In this document: positions 1 to 7,053 of the stretch, piece after piece
How positions within the stretch are numbered: the first letter of the stretch is position 1
Layout: the number at the start of each line of letters is the position of its first letter
Assembly: GCF_040196175.1 (NCBI RefSeq)
Contig: NZ_JBEFNF010000006.1
Span: 1 to 64,000, forward strand
Direction of reading: 5' to 3'
Length of the DNA stretch: 64,000 nucleotides
Origin: Halospina sp040196175
Lineage (GTDB): Bacteria > Pseudomonadota > Gammaproteobacteria > Pseudomonadales > Oleiphilaceae
Notes under the pieces: generated by a model
Database searches by the model: none
What the model was told of the DNA's origin: nothing
Seen by the model: the letters and a program-made list of their open reading frames with translations, nothing else
Program-made: the position numbers and the translations under genes

Positions 1-90
1 CTGGGTCAGTTGTCGGTATCCCATCTGCTCTTCACTTTGGTCGGTAAAGGCGATGAGGGTACCGGCGGCGGCCCTCTTACCTCTACCCGG

Positions 91-264
91 CTACACCAAA
101 GTGCTGCAGTTATTATCTGAATTCAGGTTTATACCATCAAAAACGGACAAACCTTGCTCAAGATCATCTCGAAACTGTTCGCCTCCTGATTTTATATCAG
201 TTTCTAATCGATGACGATATGAGAGCACATCAATCAGTGCAGTGTATACGTACTCAGACTTCAT
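91..264 (-). pseudogene. truncated partner gene of the ParA-like ATPase
   Basis: A 57-codon reading frame starts at an ATG that overlaps the stop of the ParA-like gene (ATGA overlap), so the two are probably translationally coupled. The translated start (MKSEYVYTALIDVLSYRHRL) resembles, from memory, the N-terminus of longer proteins often encoded beside stand-alone ParA-type ATPases. Those proteins run to a few hundred residues; here a TAG ends the frame after a short Asn/Ser-rich stretch. I infer a truncated remnant. Bases 1-90 show no continuation I can recognise; read on the minus strand they give an open frame of unknown identity. The family link is tentative. Confidence 0.5.
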
Positions 265-1289
265 GAAATAGCCTCGGCTATCTTATTGATTTCTTCTCTG
301 TATTCACTCATCCGTTCAAGCCAAGGCTCCCAAACTGAGCCATAATACATTCGTCCGTCACTTGATGCCTCTTTAGTATGTTCTTGCTCAATATCGAATA
401 TTGCACGCCCGAATAGTTGGGCGACAGGAGCCAATACAGCCACATCTTTTATGGATGCTGTATACGGATTTTTAAGATCAAAACCTGATTTAGGCTCAAA
501 CCCATTTTCTTTACATAATGAAGATTCAATTTCTTCAGTTATTTTTTCTTGCCATTTTACATATGATTCTTTAACTCGAGCCTTAGCGTGCACTTTAAAA
601 TTCTGGAGCACAATTCCTGCGAGTTTCGGTTTCCCTTCAAAAGACTCTATACCAAACGGAGTTAGGGAATCCGATATAACCCTGTGCGTTTCTATCCACT
701 CACTTATTACATTTCCTAGCAACTTCACCGCTTGATAGCAAAACCGATCCGGAACAAGAGGAATAACTATTTCGTCACAACTTATAATAACAGTCTTTGT
801 TATGGCACCGGTGCTTGGGCCAACATCACATAAGACATAATCGAACCCTCTGGCAGCCCCAAGATCTCTAAGCAAATTATTCAGAACAATATAACTGTTT
901 TTTTCGTGGATATTTTCAGTTACTGCTTGATTCCAAGCAGTACCAAGGTATGTCTCGGCTCGGGAGAATTCCAGGTCACCTCTAAACAGAAAAAGTGAGT
1001 CATAGCGATTATGTTCTGTTAACTCGATTGATGCCTGATCAATATACCCCTGTTGGCCTTTAAATCTAGGGAGTAGAGCTTCATAAATTGAGCTCCCGGG
1101 AAGACCAACACTTGGATCATCAAGGTCATCGCGCGCCGCAAAGAACAATTCTGTTAGATTACACTGCGGATCACAATCCACCACCAAGACTCGCTTATTT
1201 TGTGATGACAGGTGTACCGCTAAATTAAACAACGTAGTGGTTTTAGATACGCCGCCTTTGTTGTTATAGAGGGTAACGATTTTTGACAT
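261..1289 (-). CDS. ParA-like P-loop ATPase
   Basis: 342 residues. The N-terminus holds a deviant Walker A box, KGGVSKTT, within the first 15 residues, then VLVVDCDPQCNLT, the Walker A' region with the signature Asp. A later FDYVLCDVGPS is the Walker B segment. These are hallmarks of the ParA/MinD/Soj family, which uses ATP-dependent dimerisation on DNA or membrane. I chose ATG 1289 because AAAGGAGA lies just upstream; an in-frame upstream ATG at 1400 has no such site. No ParB or parS is visible, and the gene is far more AT-rich than the rest of the window, so it is more likely part of an acquired accessory module than a chromosome partition gene. Its downstream partner is truncated. Cellular role unknown. 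Confidence 0.8.
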   Translation of the reverse strand: MSKIVTLYNNKGGVSKTTTLFNLAVHLSSQNKRVLVVDCDPQCNLTELFFAARDDLDDPSVGLPGSSIYEALLPRFKGQQGYIDQASIELTEHNRYDSLFLFRGDLEFSRAETYLGTAWNQAVTENIHEKNSYIVLNNLLRDLGAARGFDYVLCDVGPSTGAITKTVIISCDEIVIPLVPDRFCYQAVKLLGNVISEWIETHRVISDSLTPFGIESFEGKPKLAGIVLQNFKVHAKARVKESYVKWQEKITEEIESSLCKENGFEPKSGFDLKNPYTASIKDVAVLAPVAQLFGRAIFDIEQEHTKEASSDGRMYYGSVWEPWLERMSEYREEINKIAEAIS

Positions 1290-1394
1290 CAGTATCTCCT
1301 TTTCTTCTTGATCCCTATTAGGTCTCCGGCACAAGCTATAAATCGGATTACGATCATGTATCAGCTGTCTGTAATTTATGTAAGATTGTCGGGG

Positions 1395-1427
1395 GAGCAT
1401 AGCCTACGATGAGAGCATAGTCTACGA
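1395..1427. repeat. tandem pair of 15-bp direct repeats upstream of parA-like gene
   Basis: Two copies of GAGCATAGYCTACGA (1395-1409 and 1413-1427) lie 18 bp apart with one mismatch, about 105-140 bp upstream of the ParA-like start codon. The spacing places both on nearly the same DNA face if a protein binds. They could be an operator or a partition-like site; this is inference. The rest of 1290-1500 is AT-rich with no gene I can support. Confidence 0.4.
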
Positions 1428-1499
1428 ATTCATCAGAAGGATTATGAGGTAGTTTAATGATAAGGTGCGTTCAATTCTGAACGATTCATGCACCCTTGA

Positions 1500-2050
1500 T
1501 TTAATCAGTCGCAGCATCCGCGAGGCGATCCAGGGTGTTGTTGATAATCAGTGGTTGTTTGGTCCTTTTGTAGCCCAACCCACGACAGCAGCATGCTACA
1601 AGCCTTTGCGTCATCAAAAACCCCATGGATGTAGGGTAATCCCCCGATCCAGCCGCCCATCCAATGACACCAACGGCCGCTCCAACGCACTTCCCGTCGT
1701 CACTCCACTATGAATCTCATACCCACTCATCCGCACCCCGCTTTCCGCAAAGGCGCCGGTCACCCGCCGCAGGTACTACCGTTCCACCAGCCGCATTTCA
1801 AGATCCAGCAGATTCAACCCTTCGGTTTCGCCGAGCTCGCCTTCGATGCCGCCCGGGTCGGCAAAGGTTTTGCCCTGCATCTGGAATCCACCACAGATCC
1901 CGAGGACCTTGCCGCCGTAACACAGGTGGCGCTGGATGTGATCGTCCCAGGCCCTGGGCCTTGAGGCCTTCGCGATCGGCTCGGGTGCTTTTGCTGCCGG
2001 GGAGGAGGATGAGGCTCACGCCGGGTTTGGGTTGGTCGGGGCCGATGAAC
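1500..2050 (-). pseudogene. decayed duplicate of the 3' half of cobQ
   Basis: This stretch aligns by eye, base for base over long runs, with 4900-5455 inside the intact cobQ. Examples are the matching runs at about 1655-1700 against 5057-5100, and 2020-2050 against 5427-5455. It has a deletion of roughly 25 bp near 1640, small frame-breaking indels near 1955, and no start. Conceptual translation in pieces gives CobQ C-terminal segments such as YIHGVFDDA. Divergence from the intact copy is spread out, so it may come from an older duplication or from a related genome. Homology stops abruptly at 2050 at a GAAC (GTTC on the minus strand), exactly where the attC-like element begins. Confidence 0.85.
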
Positions 2051-2103
2051 GAGGAAGCTCAGCCGCGCTCCAGCCGCCCACCGTCGGCTGGAGCGCGTTA
2101 TTA
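2044..2103 (-). repeat. attC-like site closing the third cassette
   Basis: On the minus strand the site follows directly on the TAA stop of the cassette gene. Its core is a perfect 13-bp stem (2064-2076 pairing with 2085-2097) around an 8-base loop. The outer boxes are weaker than in the other two sites: the 5' box ends in TAACG and the 3' box is CGTTCATC, where TTCATC belongs to the cobQ remnant. That is what insertion of a cassette at a secondary GTT site would leave. Identification rests on layout and folding, not on a covariance model. Confidence 0.55.
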
Positions 2104-2694
2104 GCGTTCACTAGACATCACCTCGTATGCACGGAGATGGTTGTCTCCGGACAAAGTGCGACTACATGCACCAACCACTCTTGCATTAAAGGCGCCGCCA
2201 ACCGCATTTATGAAGGTCTTAGGTTTGGCGGTGAAATACGACTCCACCATATCCAGCGAGTGGTCGGTAGCAAGGTCCCAGAACTCCGAATGGCCATTGT
2301 TCGGATTCTGGAAATACGTGGCCATTTCTTGGCTTGTTATGTAGACAAAATACGACCGAACCTTAACTCCTGTCGCGACATGCAGCTGTCGGTACAAGTC
2401 TTTGAAAACATGCCCGGCTTTCTGCGTTTTAGGTTGATTTAGGCCACCCGGCGGATCGCGGTCGTACTTGAATTCCAGTGCTACGGAGCCTCCGTCATAC
2501 GCAGGAATCCAAGTGTCGATTTTGGCCCTATCAATCGCAGGATGAGGATACTCTAGCACCACCTCATGCGGCTTTATCCCGCTATCGAGTAGTGCCGCGA
2601 AGAACGTATATCGAACAGAATCTTCGGTTGTCACGACTCCACGCTTGAACCTCTCATCAAGTAGGTCTGCAAAGTATTCGAATATCTTGATCAT
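2101..2694 (-). CDS. cassette gene: PD-(D/E)XK-like nuclease-fold protein
   Basis: 197 residues. The pattern E24, D60 (in KIDTWI) and E74-x-K76 (in VALEFKYDR), with a following Lys/Gln helix (KAGHVFKDLYRQL), matches the PD-(D/E)XK endonuclease-like core. No specific family is recognised. Members of this fold are restriction, repair and defence nucleases; some use it only for binding. The gene is the last of three same-strand genes separated by attC-like sites, so it is probably an integron cassette gene expressed by read-through. The start at 2694 lies just inside the preceding attC. A defence role is plausible but not shown. Confidence 0.7.
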   Translation of the reverse strand: MIKIFEYFADLLDERFKRGVVTTEDSVRYTFFAALLDSGIKPHEVVLEYPHPAIDRAKIDTWIPAYDGGSVALEFKYDRDPPGGLNQPKTQKAGHVFKDLYRQLHVATGVKVRSYFVYITSQEMATYFQNPNNGHSEFWDLATDHSLDMVESYFTAKPKTFINAVGGAFNARVVGACSRTLSGDNHLRAYEVMSSER

Positions 2695-2702
2695 CTTTTC
2701 AT

Positions 2703-2763
2703 GGCGCTAACGCGCTGGATGAAGCGAAGCGTAATCCAGTCACGTTCAGTGTTTCGTTAGGAC
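2703..2763 (-). repeat. attC-like recombination site between cassettes 2 and 3
   Basis: The minus strand reads CCTAACG at the 5' side and GCGTTAGCGCC at the 3' side, matching the RYYYAAC and GTTRRRY core boxes of integron attC sites. The middle folds into a hairpin (GGAT...ATCC around GAAGCG/CGCTTC). The length, about 60 bp, is typical of short attC sites, and the stop codon of the upstream gene lies inside the first box, as is usual in cassettes. Confidence 0.8.
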
Positions 2764-3482
2764 GTCTCTGGTTCGTTTTCATATTCCTCGACCAATTTCG
2801 GAACAATGCGCTGTATAAACCCCCTATACTTTTTCTTTGCGCGGGCGTCCGTCTTCCAAAGGAACTTCCATACACATAAAACCAAAGTGACCACGCTTGT
2901 TTGACTCGCCACTAGCGCAACATCCTTCCGCAACTCCTTTACAAATTCGTGGCCGATTTGCTTTTGCGCAAAGTCGCTCGCTCTTTCGATCTCTTCACGA
3001 ACGTCACTCGGACTTTCGAATCTGGCCGCCTCTTGGATCGCTCGGTAGTACTTGTCAAGCTCAGGAAGAATTACACGTAGATAGCGATTACTGTTAATCC
3101 GAGCCGCCAGCAACGGCGAGTGCGGCGCGACGGCAGAACAAGCCTGAGAGAACCTCTCCGCGAAATCCCGGCTAAACTCCGCCCCTTGGGCTTCTTGAAT
3201 GTCGGCAATGAGCTGCCGAAGCATTGGGGTCAAATTGGCGCGGTCTTGCTCACTACTATAGCCTGGATACTGATGCTCGAGTTCAGCAAAAAACACGTCG
3301 ATGGCAAATCGATAATCGAGTACGGTTGCCGCCTGTAATATTCGGAAAAGCTCGATCAGATAGAACAAGGCCTCATTTATTCGGGCAATCCGCTCGACTC
3401 TCACCCGGTACCAGAAGCCCAGTCCGGACAACAGACCGCCAACGAGCGCGCCGGCTAACGCTGCCATGAGAGTTGTCGGCAT
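2757..3482 (-). CDS. cassette gene: one-TM hypothetical protein
   Basis: 241 residues, not recognised. Residues about 5-27 form a Gly/Ala-rich hydrophobic segment (MAALAGALVGGLLSGLGFWY) followed by basic residues, so the bulk of the protein is predicted cytosolic. The rest is helical and charged, with a second moderately hydrophobic stretch near residue 195 (VVTLVLCVWKFLW). It lies between two attC-like sites in the cassette cluster. Membrane-anchored helical proteins of this type are common cassette cargo, but no function can be assigned. Confidence 0.75.
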   Translation of the reverse strand: MPTTLMAALAGALVGGLLSGLGFWYRVRVERIARINEALFYLIELFRILQAATVLDYRFAIDVFFAELEHQYPGYSSEQDRANLTPMLRQLIADIQEAQGAEFSRDFAERFSQACSAVAPHSPLLAARINSNRYLRVILPELDKYYRAIQEAARFESPSDVREEIERASDFAQKQIGHEFVKELRKDVALVASQTSVVTLVLCVWKFLWKTDARAKKKYRGFIQRIVPKLVEEYENEPETS

Positions 3483-3486
3483 GAGT

Positions 3487-3542
3487 ACTCCTAACGTCGG
3501 CGCTCAGCTTTGCTGCGTCGGCTGTAGCGCATGGTTAGGAGT
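3487..3542 (-). repeat. attC-like recombination site between cassettes 1 and 2
   Basis: The 56-bp site has perfectly complementary ends, ACTCCTAAC at 3487 and GTTAGGAGT ending at 3542, fitting RYYYAAC/GTTRRRY boxes. Shorter inner complementary blocks surround an AAA/TTT loop. The same GTTAGGAGT box recurs at 4637-4629 at the other end of cassette 1, as expected if that cassette was once a circle closed through this attC. Confidence 0.85.
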
Positions 3543-3543
3543 C

Positions 3544-4617
3544 CTATCTGTACCTCTCCAAGAATTCCGTAACTCCGTCGACAACACTCTGCCCTCCTTC
3601 ATGCCGTGTATCAAGTTCATCTGGGGTTACCTCCGGCGTAGGCCAAACTGCGTCCCGGCCGAATCGGACCAGATTCGCCGCGTGAAGACCTTGCCAAAAT
3701 TCACGATCACGAGGCGACATCGCAAACCCACTCATCCACTGCGCGGCAGCACTAGCCACTACGTCTACGAGCTGCAGACGCGGGTCTGAATGCGAGCTCC
3801 CGAACTGTACCTCTCTTGCTCGGAGCGGAAATACAAACTGGCGCCGGTCATAGCCGACTACCCGCTCCTCTTCCCCTCGGGATAGGAGTTTCTCAAGAGA
3901 CTCCTTTTCCTCGAATAATGGCTTTGAGTCATCATGCAGTACGTCGAACTCGCCTCCAAGCTCGTCGCCCCAGAATGCACAATGCTGGACAAATGCCGGG
4001 ATTGCGGGATCAAGCGAATTGCGGTCATTGGCTCGTAAAACTTCCCCGATTAACTCCTGACTTGCGATGATTGGAGCCAGTAACTGGCGATACTCGTGGT
4101 TACTACAGTTATCGTGGATTACCCATGCGGCTTGGTAGAACTGCTCGATCGTTTGCCGATCCCCAGTCCGTATCATATCTACGAAAGCATCAAGGAAAGC
4201 GCGCGTTTTTTGCTCGCCGCAGAATACTGGCATGCAATAGAAATGCAAGTGGGAGAGCGCTATGTTAGCGCCATCTTTATAAAGGTCGATTCCATCGCGG
4301 TGCGCTAGCGTTTCCACAAGGAGATCTACCACCTTTGTAACGACCATAAACCGCTTATGATAGAAGGTGGTTTTGACGTTGGAACCATCAAGCCTCTCAT
4401 CCGCCAAGAGCTTTAAGATTTTCCCTCTACCTGACGCGCTGCGCTTTAGCCGAGAGTATTTGACTTCACTCGCCTGCGCAGTCCGTACTGCGTACAGGAT
4501 TTCGTCCGCATCGCTGCTCGAAAGGGATGTGGACGCTAGGCAGAAAACGGGCTGATCTGCATTCAGTAGGTCCGAACCTGTGTTGCCCGATTCGTCAAAG
4601 GCGACAACCTGAATCAT
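3544..4617 (-). CDS. cassette gene: DUF3800 domain protein
   Basis: 357 residues. The N-terminal VVAFDESGNTG (D8, E9, S10) is the hallmark opening of DUF3800 proteins, whose fold resembles RNase H; the acidic residues are likely metal ligands. The length is typical of the family. DUF3800 genes are frequently found on mobile elements and near defence genes, but their biochemical role is not settled. This is the first gene of the cassette cluster. The ATG at 4617 lies 12 bases after the GTTAGGAGT core box, so the cassette leader is very short and no promoter is evident inside it. Confidence 0.85.
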   Translation of the reverse strand: MIQVVAFDESGNTGSDLLNADQPVFCLASTSLSSSDADEILYAVRTAQASEVKYSRLKRSASGRGKILKLLADERLDGSNVKTTFYHKRFMVVTKVVDLLVETLAHRDGIDLYKDGANIALSHLHFYCMPVFCGEQKTRAFLDAFVDMIRTGDRQTIEQFYQAAWVIHDNCSNHEYRQLLAPIIASQELIGEVLRANDRNSLDPAIPAFVQHCAFWGDELGGEFDVLHDDSKPLFEEKESLEKLLSRGEEERVVGYDRRQFVFPLRAREVQFGSSHSDPRLQLVDVVASAAAQWMSGFAMSPRDREFWQGLHAANLVRFGRDAVWPTPEVTPDELDTRHEGGQSVVDGVTEFLERYR

Positions 4618-4839
4618 GATGCAGTTCCACTCCTAACAGAGGTTAGACCGCGTTATGTATTATTGAATATACAAGCGTTCTGAATAACACCACAATCGCG
4701 AACCTCGCCCTTTGACGCTTTTGATCCTCAAAACAATAGCCTATCTGATGACCAAGGGCCGGTCTATGTAATCGCTTGAATTCTCACTTTCGCGCAGCCA
4801 AAAGGATGGTCAAATTGGAAGGAGGCAAGCGGTATGGAG
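4618..4839. other. junction between cassette cluster and cobQ
   Basis: No gene is supported here. At 4629-4637 lies ACTCCTAAC, the core recombination box at the start of cassette 1, and 4633-4646 forms a small inverted repeat (CTAAC, four bases, GTTAG). The rest is AT-richer than cobQ and carries no visible integrase gene, and I cannot identify an attI site. A promoter driving the cassettes could lie here but I cannot single one out. Confidence 0.5.
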
Positions 4840-6282
4840 TCAGTCCCAGGTAAGCCGGTCCGCAGTGAAATGCTCGGCTACTGCATCAGCCAGCCGGTCC
4901 AGCTCTACCAATCTGTGTTGCTGATAATCAGAGATTGCTTGGTCGTTTTGTAGCCCAGCCCATATCAGCAGGGTGTCGCAGGCCTCTGCGTCATCAAACA
5001 CGCCATGGATGTAGCAGCCCGCCACGGCCTGATCCTGATTAACCGCCCCATCCAACCGCCCATCCAATGACACCAACGGCCGCTCCAACGCCCTCCCCGT
5101 CGTAACCCCGTTATGGATCTCATACCCACTCATCGGCGTCCCGCTTTCCGCGAACACTCCGGTCACCCGTCGCAGCTGCTTCCCTTCCACCAGCCGCGTC
5201 TCAAGATCCAGCAGGTTCAGCCCTTCGGTTTCGCCGGGCTCGCCTTCGATGCCGTCCGGGTCGGCGATGGTCTTGCCCAGCATCTGGAATCCCCCACAGA
5301 TCCCCAGCACCTTGCCGCCGTAGCGCAGGTGGTGCTGGATGTGTTCGTCCCAGCCCTGGGCCCTGAGCCATTCGCGGTCGGCTCGGGTGCTTTTGCTGCC
5401 GGGGAGGATGATGAGGTCGGCGCCGGGTTTGGGTTGGTCGGGGCCGATGAACTGGAGGTCCACCTTGGGGTGGAGGCGCAGGGGGTCGAAGTCGTTGTGG
5501 TTGCTCATTCTGGGGAGCGCGGGGACGACGACTTTGAGGGCGTCTTCGTCGGCGTCGGTGCCGGTGAGGCCGACGCTGTCTTCGGCGTCCAGGATGAGGC
5601 CCTGGAGGTAGGGGAAGACGCCGACGATGGGTTTGCCGGTGTAGTCCTCGAGCCATTTGAGGCCGTCTTCGAGCAGGGCCGGGTCGCCGCGAAAGCGGTT
5701 GATGAGCAGGCCGGTGACGCGGTCGCGTTCGGACTGGGAGAGGAGCTGGAGGGTGCCGACGAGCTGGGCGAAGACGCCGCCGCGGTCGATGTCGCCGACG
5801 AGCAGTACAGGGAGGTCGGCGGCTTCGGCGAAGCCCATGTTGGCGATGTCGTTTTCGCGCAGGTTGATTTCGGCGGGGCTGCCGGCGCCTTCGACGATGA
5901 TGACGTCGTATCGTGCCTTGAGCGCTTCCCAGGCGGCCATGACGCTCTTGCGGGCTTCTTTCTTGAAGCCGTGGTAGTCGACGGCGTCCATGTTGCCGTA
6001 GACCTGCCCTCTGAGGATGACCTGGGCGCCGCGGTCGGTCTGGGGCTTGAGGAGCACGGGGTTCATGTCGCTGTGCGGTTCGATGCCGCAGGCCAGGGCC
6101 TGGAGGGCGGTGGAGCGGCCGATCTCGCCGCCGTCTTCGGTGACGGCGCTGTTCAGGGCCATGTTCTGGGGCTTGAACGGGGCCACGGAGACGCCCTGGC
6201 GGTGGAGCCAGCGGCACAGGGCGGCGACGATGGTGCTCTTGCCGGAGTCCGAGGTGGTGCCCATGACCATCAGCGATTGCAT
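4840..6282 (-). CDS. cobQ: cobyric acid synthase
   Basis: 480 residues, normal length for CobQ/CbiP. It amidates the b, d, e and g carboxylates of adenosylcobyrinic acid a,c-diamide using glutamine and ATP. The N-terminal dethiobiotin-synthetase-like ATPase domain opens with GTTSDSGKST. The C-terminal triad-type glutaminase domain shows GICGGFQML, which holds the nucleophile Cys, and YEIHNG. The start ATG is one base after the cobO stop, so it is translated with cobO. It is the last gene of the riboswitch-led operon. A broken second copy of its 3' half lies at 1500-2050, beyond the cassette cluster. Confidence 0.97.
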   Translation of the reverse strand: MQSLMVMGTTSDSGKSTIVAALCRWLHRQGVSVAPFKPQNMALNSAVTEDGGEIGRSTALQALACGIEPHSDMNPVLLKPQTDRGAQVILRGQVYGNMDAVDYHGFKKEARKSVMAAWEALKARYDVIIVEGAGSPAEINLRENDIANMGFAEAADLPVLLVGDIDRGGVFAQLVGTLQLLSQSERDRVTGLLINRFRGDPALLEDGLKWLEDYTGKPIVGVFPYLQGLILDAEDSVGLTGTDADEDALKVVVPALPRMSNHNDFDPLRLHPKVDLQFIGPDQPKPGADLIILPGSKSTRADREWLRAQGWDEHIQHHLRYGGKVLGICGGFQMLGKTIADPDGIEGEPGETEGLNLLDLETRLVEGKQLRRVTGVFAESGTPMSGYEIHNGVTTGRALERPLVSLDGRLDGAVNQDQAVAGCYIHGVFDDAEACDTLLIWAGLQNDQAISDYQQHRLVELDRLADAVAEHFTADRLTWD

Positions 6283-6283
6283 G

Positions 6284-6895
6284 TTAGAGCTCTACTCCTT
6301 TCTGGGCGCGGACGCCGAGGTCTTTGAAGGCGTGCTTGACGATCTGCATGTCGGTGACAGTGTCGGCCAGTTCGATGAGTTCTTTGGGGGCGTTGCGGCC
6401 GGTGATGACGACGTGCTGCATCTCGGGGCGGTTCTGGAGGTCGTCCAGGACCTGGTCGAGGTCGAGGTATTCGTAGCGCAGGGCGATGTTGAGTTCGTCG
6501 AGCAGGATGAGGCCGTAGCTGTCGTCCTGGAGCATGCGCTGGACTTCTTTCCAGGCGTTTTCGGCGGCTTCGACGTCTTGTTCGCGGTCCTGGGTGTCCC
6601 AGGTGTAGCCCTGGCCCATGACGTGGTAGTCGACGTTGGGTTGGTCGCGGAAGAAGCGTTCTTCGCCGGTTTGCATTTTGCCTTTGATGAATTGGACGAT
6701 GCCGACTTTCATGCCGTGGCCCAGGGCTCTGGCGGCCATGCCGAAGCCGGAGGAGCTTTTGCCTTTGCCGTTGCCGGTGGTTACGAGTAGCACGCCCTGG
6801 TCTTTTTGGGCGTTGGCCATGCGTTCTTCCATGACCTGTTTCTTTTTGGCCATGCGTTTGGCGTGGCGTTCGGGGTCTTTTGCGTTCTCTCGCAT
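6284..6895 (-). CDS. cobO: corrinoid adenosyltransferase
   Basis: 203 residues, CobO/BtuR (CobA-type) family. It transfers the adenosyl group of ATP to cob(I)yrinic acid a,c-diamide or cobinamide. A P-loop-like GNGKGKSSSGFG lies near residue 42, preceded by the basic N-terminal helix usual for this family. LILLDELNIAL is the Walker B-like segment. It is cotranscribed with cobQ (one-base gap) and separated from cbiA by 158 bp holding a palindromic repeat element. Confidence 0.96.
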   Translation of the reverse strand: MRENAKDPERHAKRMAKKKQVMEERMANAQKDQGVLLVTTGNGKGKSSSGFGMAARALGHGMKVGIVQFIKGKMQTGEERFFRDQPNVDYHVMGQGYTWDTQDREQDVEAAENAWKEVQRMLQDDSYGLILLDELNIALRYEYLDLDQVLDDLQNRPEMQHVVITGRNAPKELIELADTVTDMQIVKHAFKDLGVRAQKGVEL

Positions 6896-6932
6896 CGTGT
6901 TCTCTCCTAGCCTGTTGATTCAGTGCCGGGGC

Positions 6933-7035
6933 GGGAGCCGGTAGTCCTGATCGGGAACCGCTATAATCCATCCATGGACGCTACGCGGTCGCCATCCATG
7001 GCGACCGAGTTTCCCGCTCAGGACTACCGGCTCCC
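6933..7035. repeat. palindromic repeat element, copy 1
   Basis: The outer arms 6933-6957 and 7011-7035 are inverted repeats of 25 bp with one mismatch. The inside holds two smaller hairpins: one built on TCCATCCATGGA, and a perfect 10-bp stem with a two-base CC loop (CGGTCGCCAT / ATGGCGACCG). The central ~60 bp is nearly the same as copy 2 at 8392-8505, but the outermost 18 or so bases of the arms are unrelated between copies. It sits between cobO and cbiA. There is no T-run, so it is not an obvious intrinsic terminator. Confidence 0.85.
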
Positions 7036-7053
7036 ACCCTTATACCTTTCGGT

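Noticed and set aside
1..90. Possible insertion-sequence or transposase fragment at the left edge
   Set aside because: The minus strand has an open frame, but I could not recognise a transposase motif or terminal repeats, and the window ends there.
5113..6327. Long plus-strand open frame (about 400 codons) opposite cobQ
   Set aside because: Its product is a low-complexity Gly/Val/Asp-rich string mirroring GC-rich cobQ codons; cobQ itself is a full-length family match.
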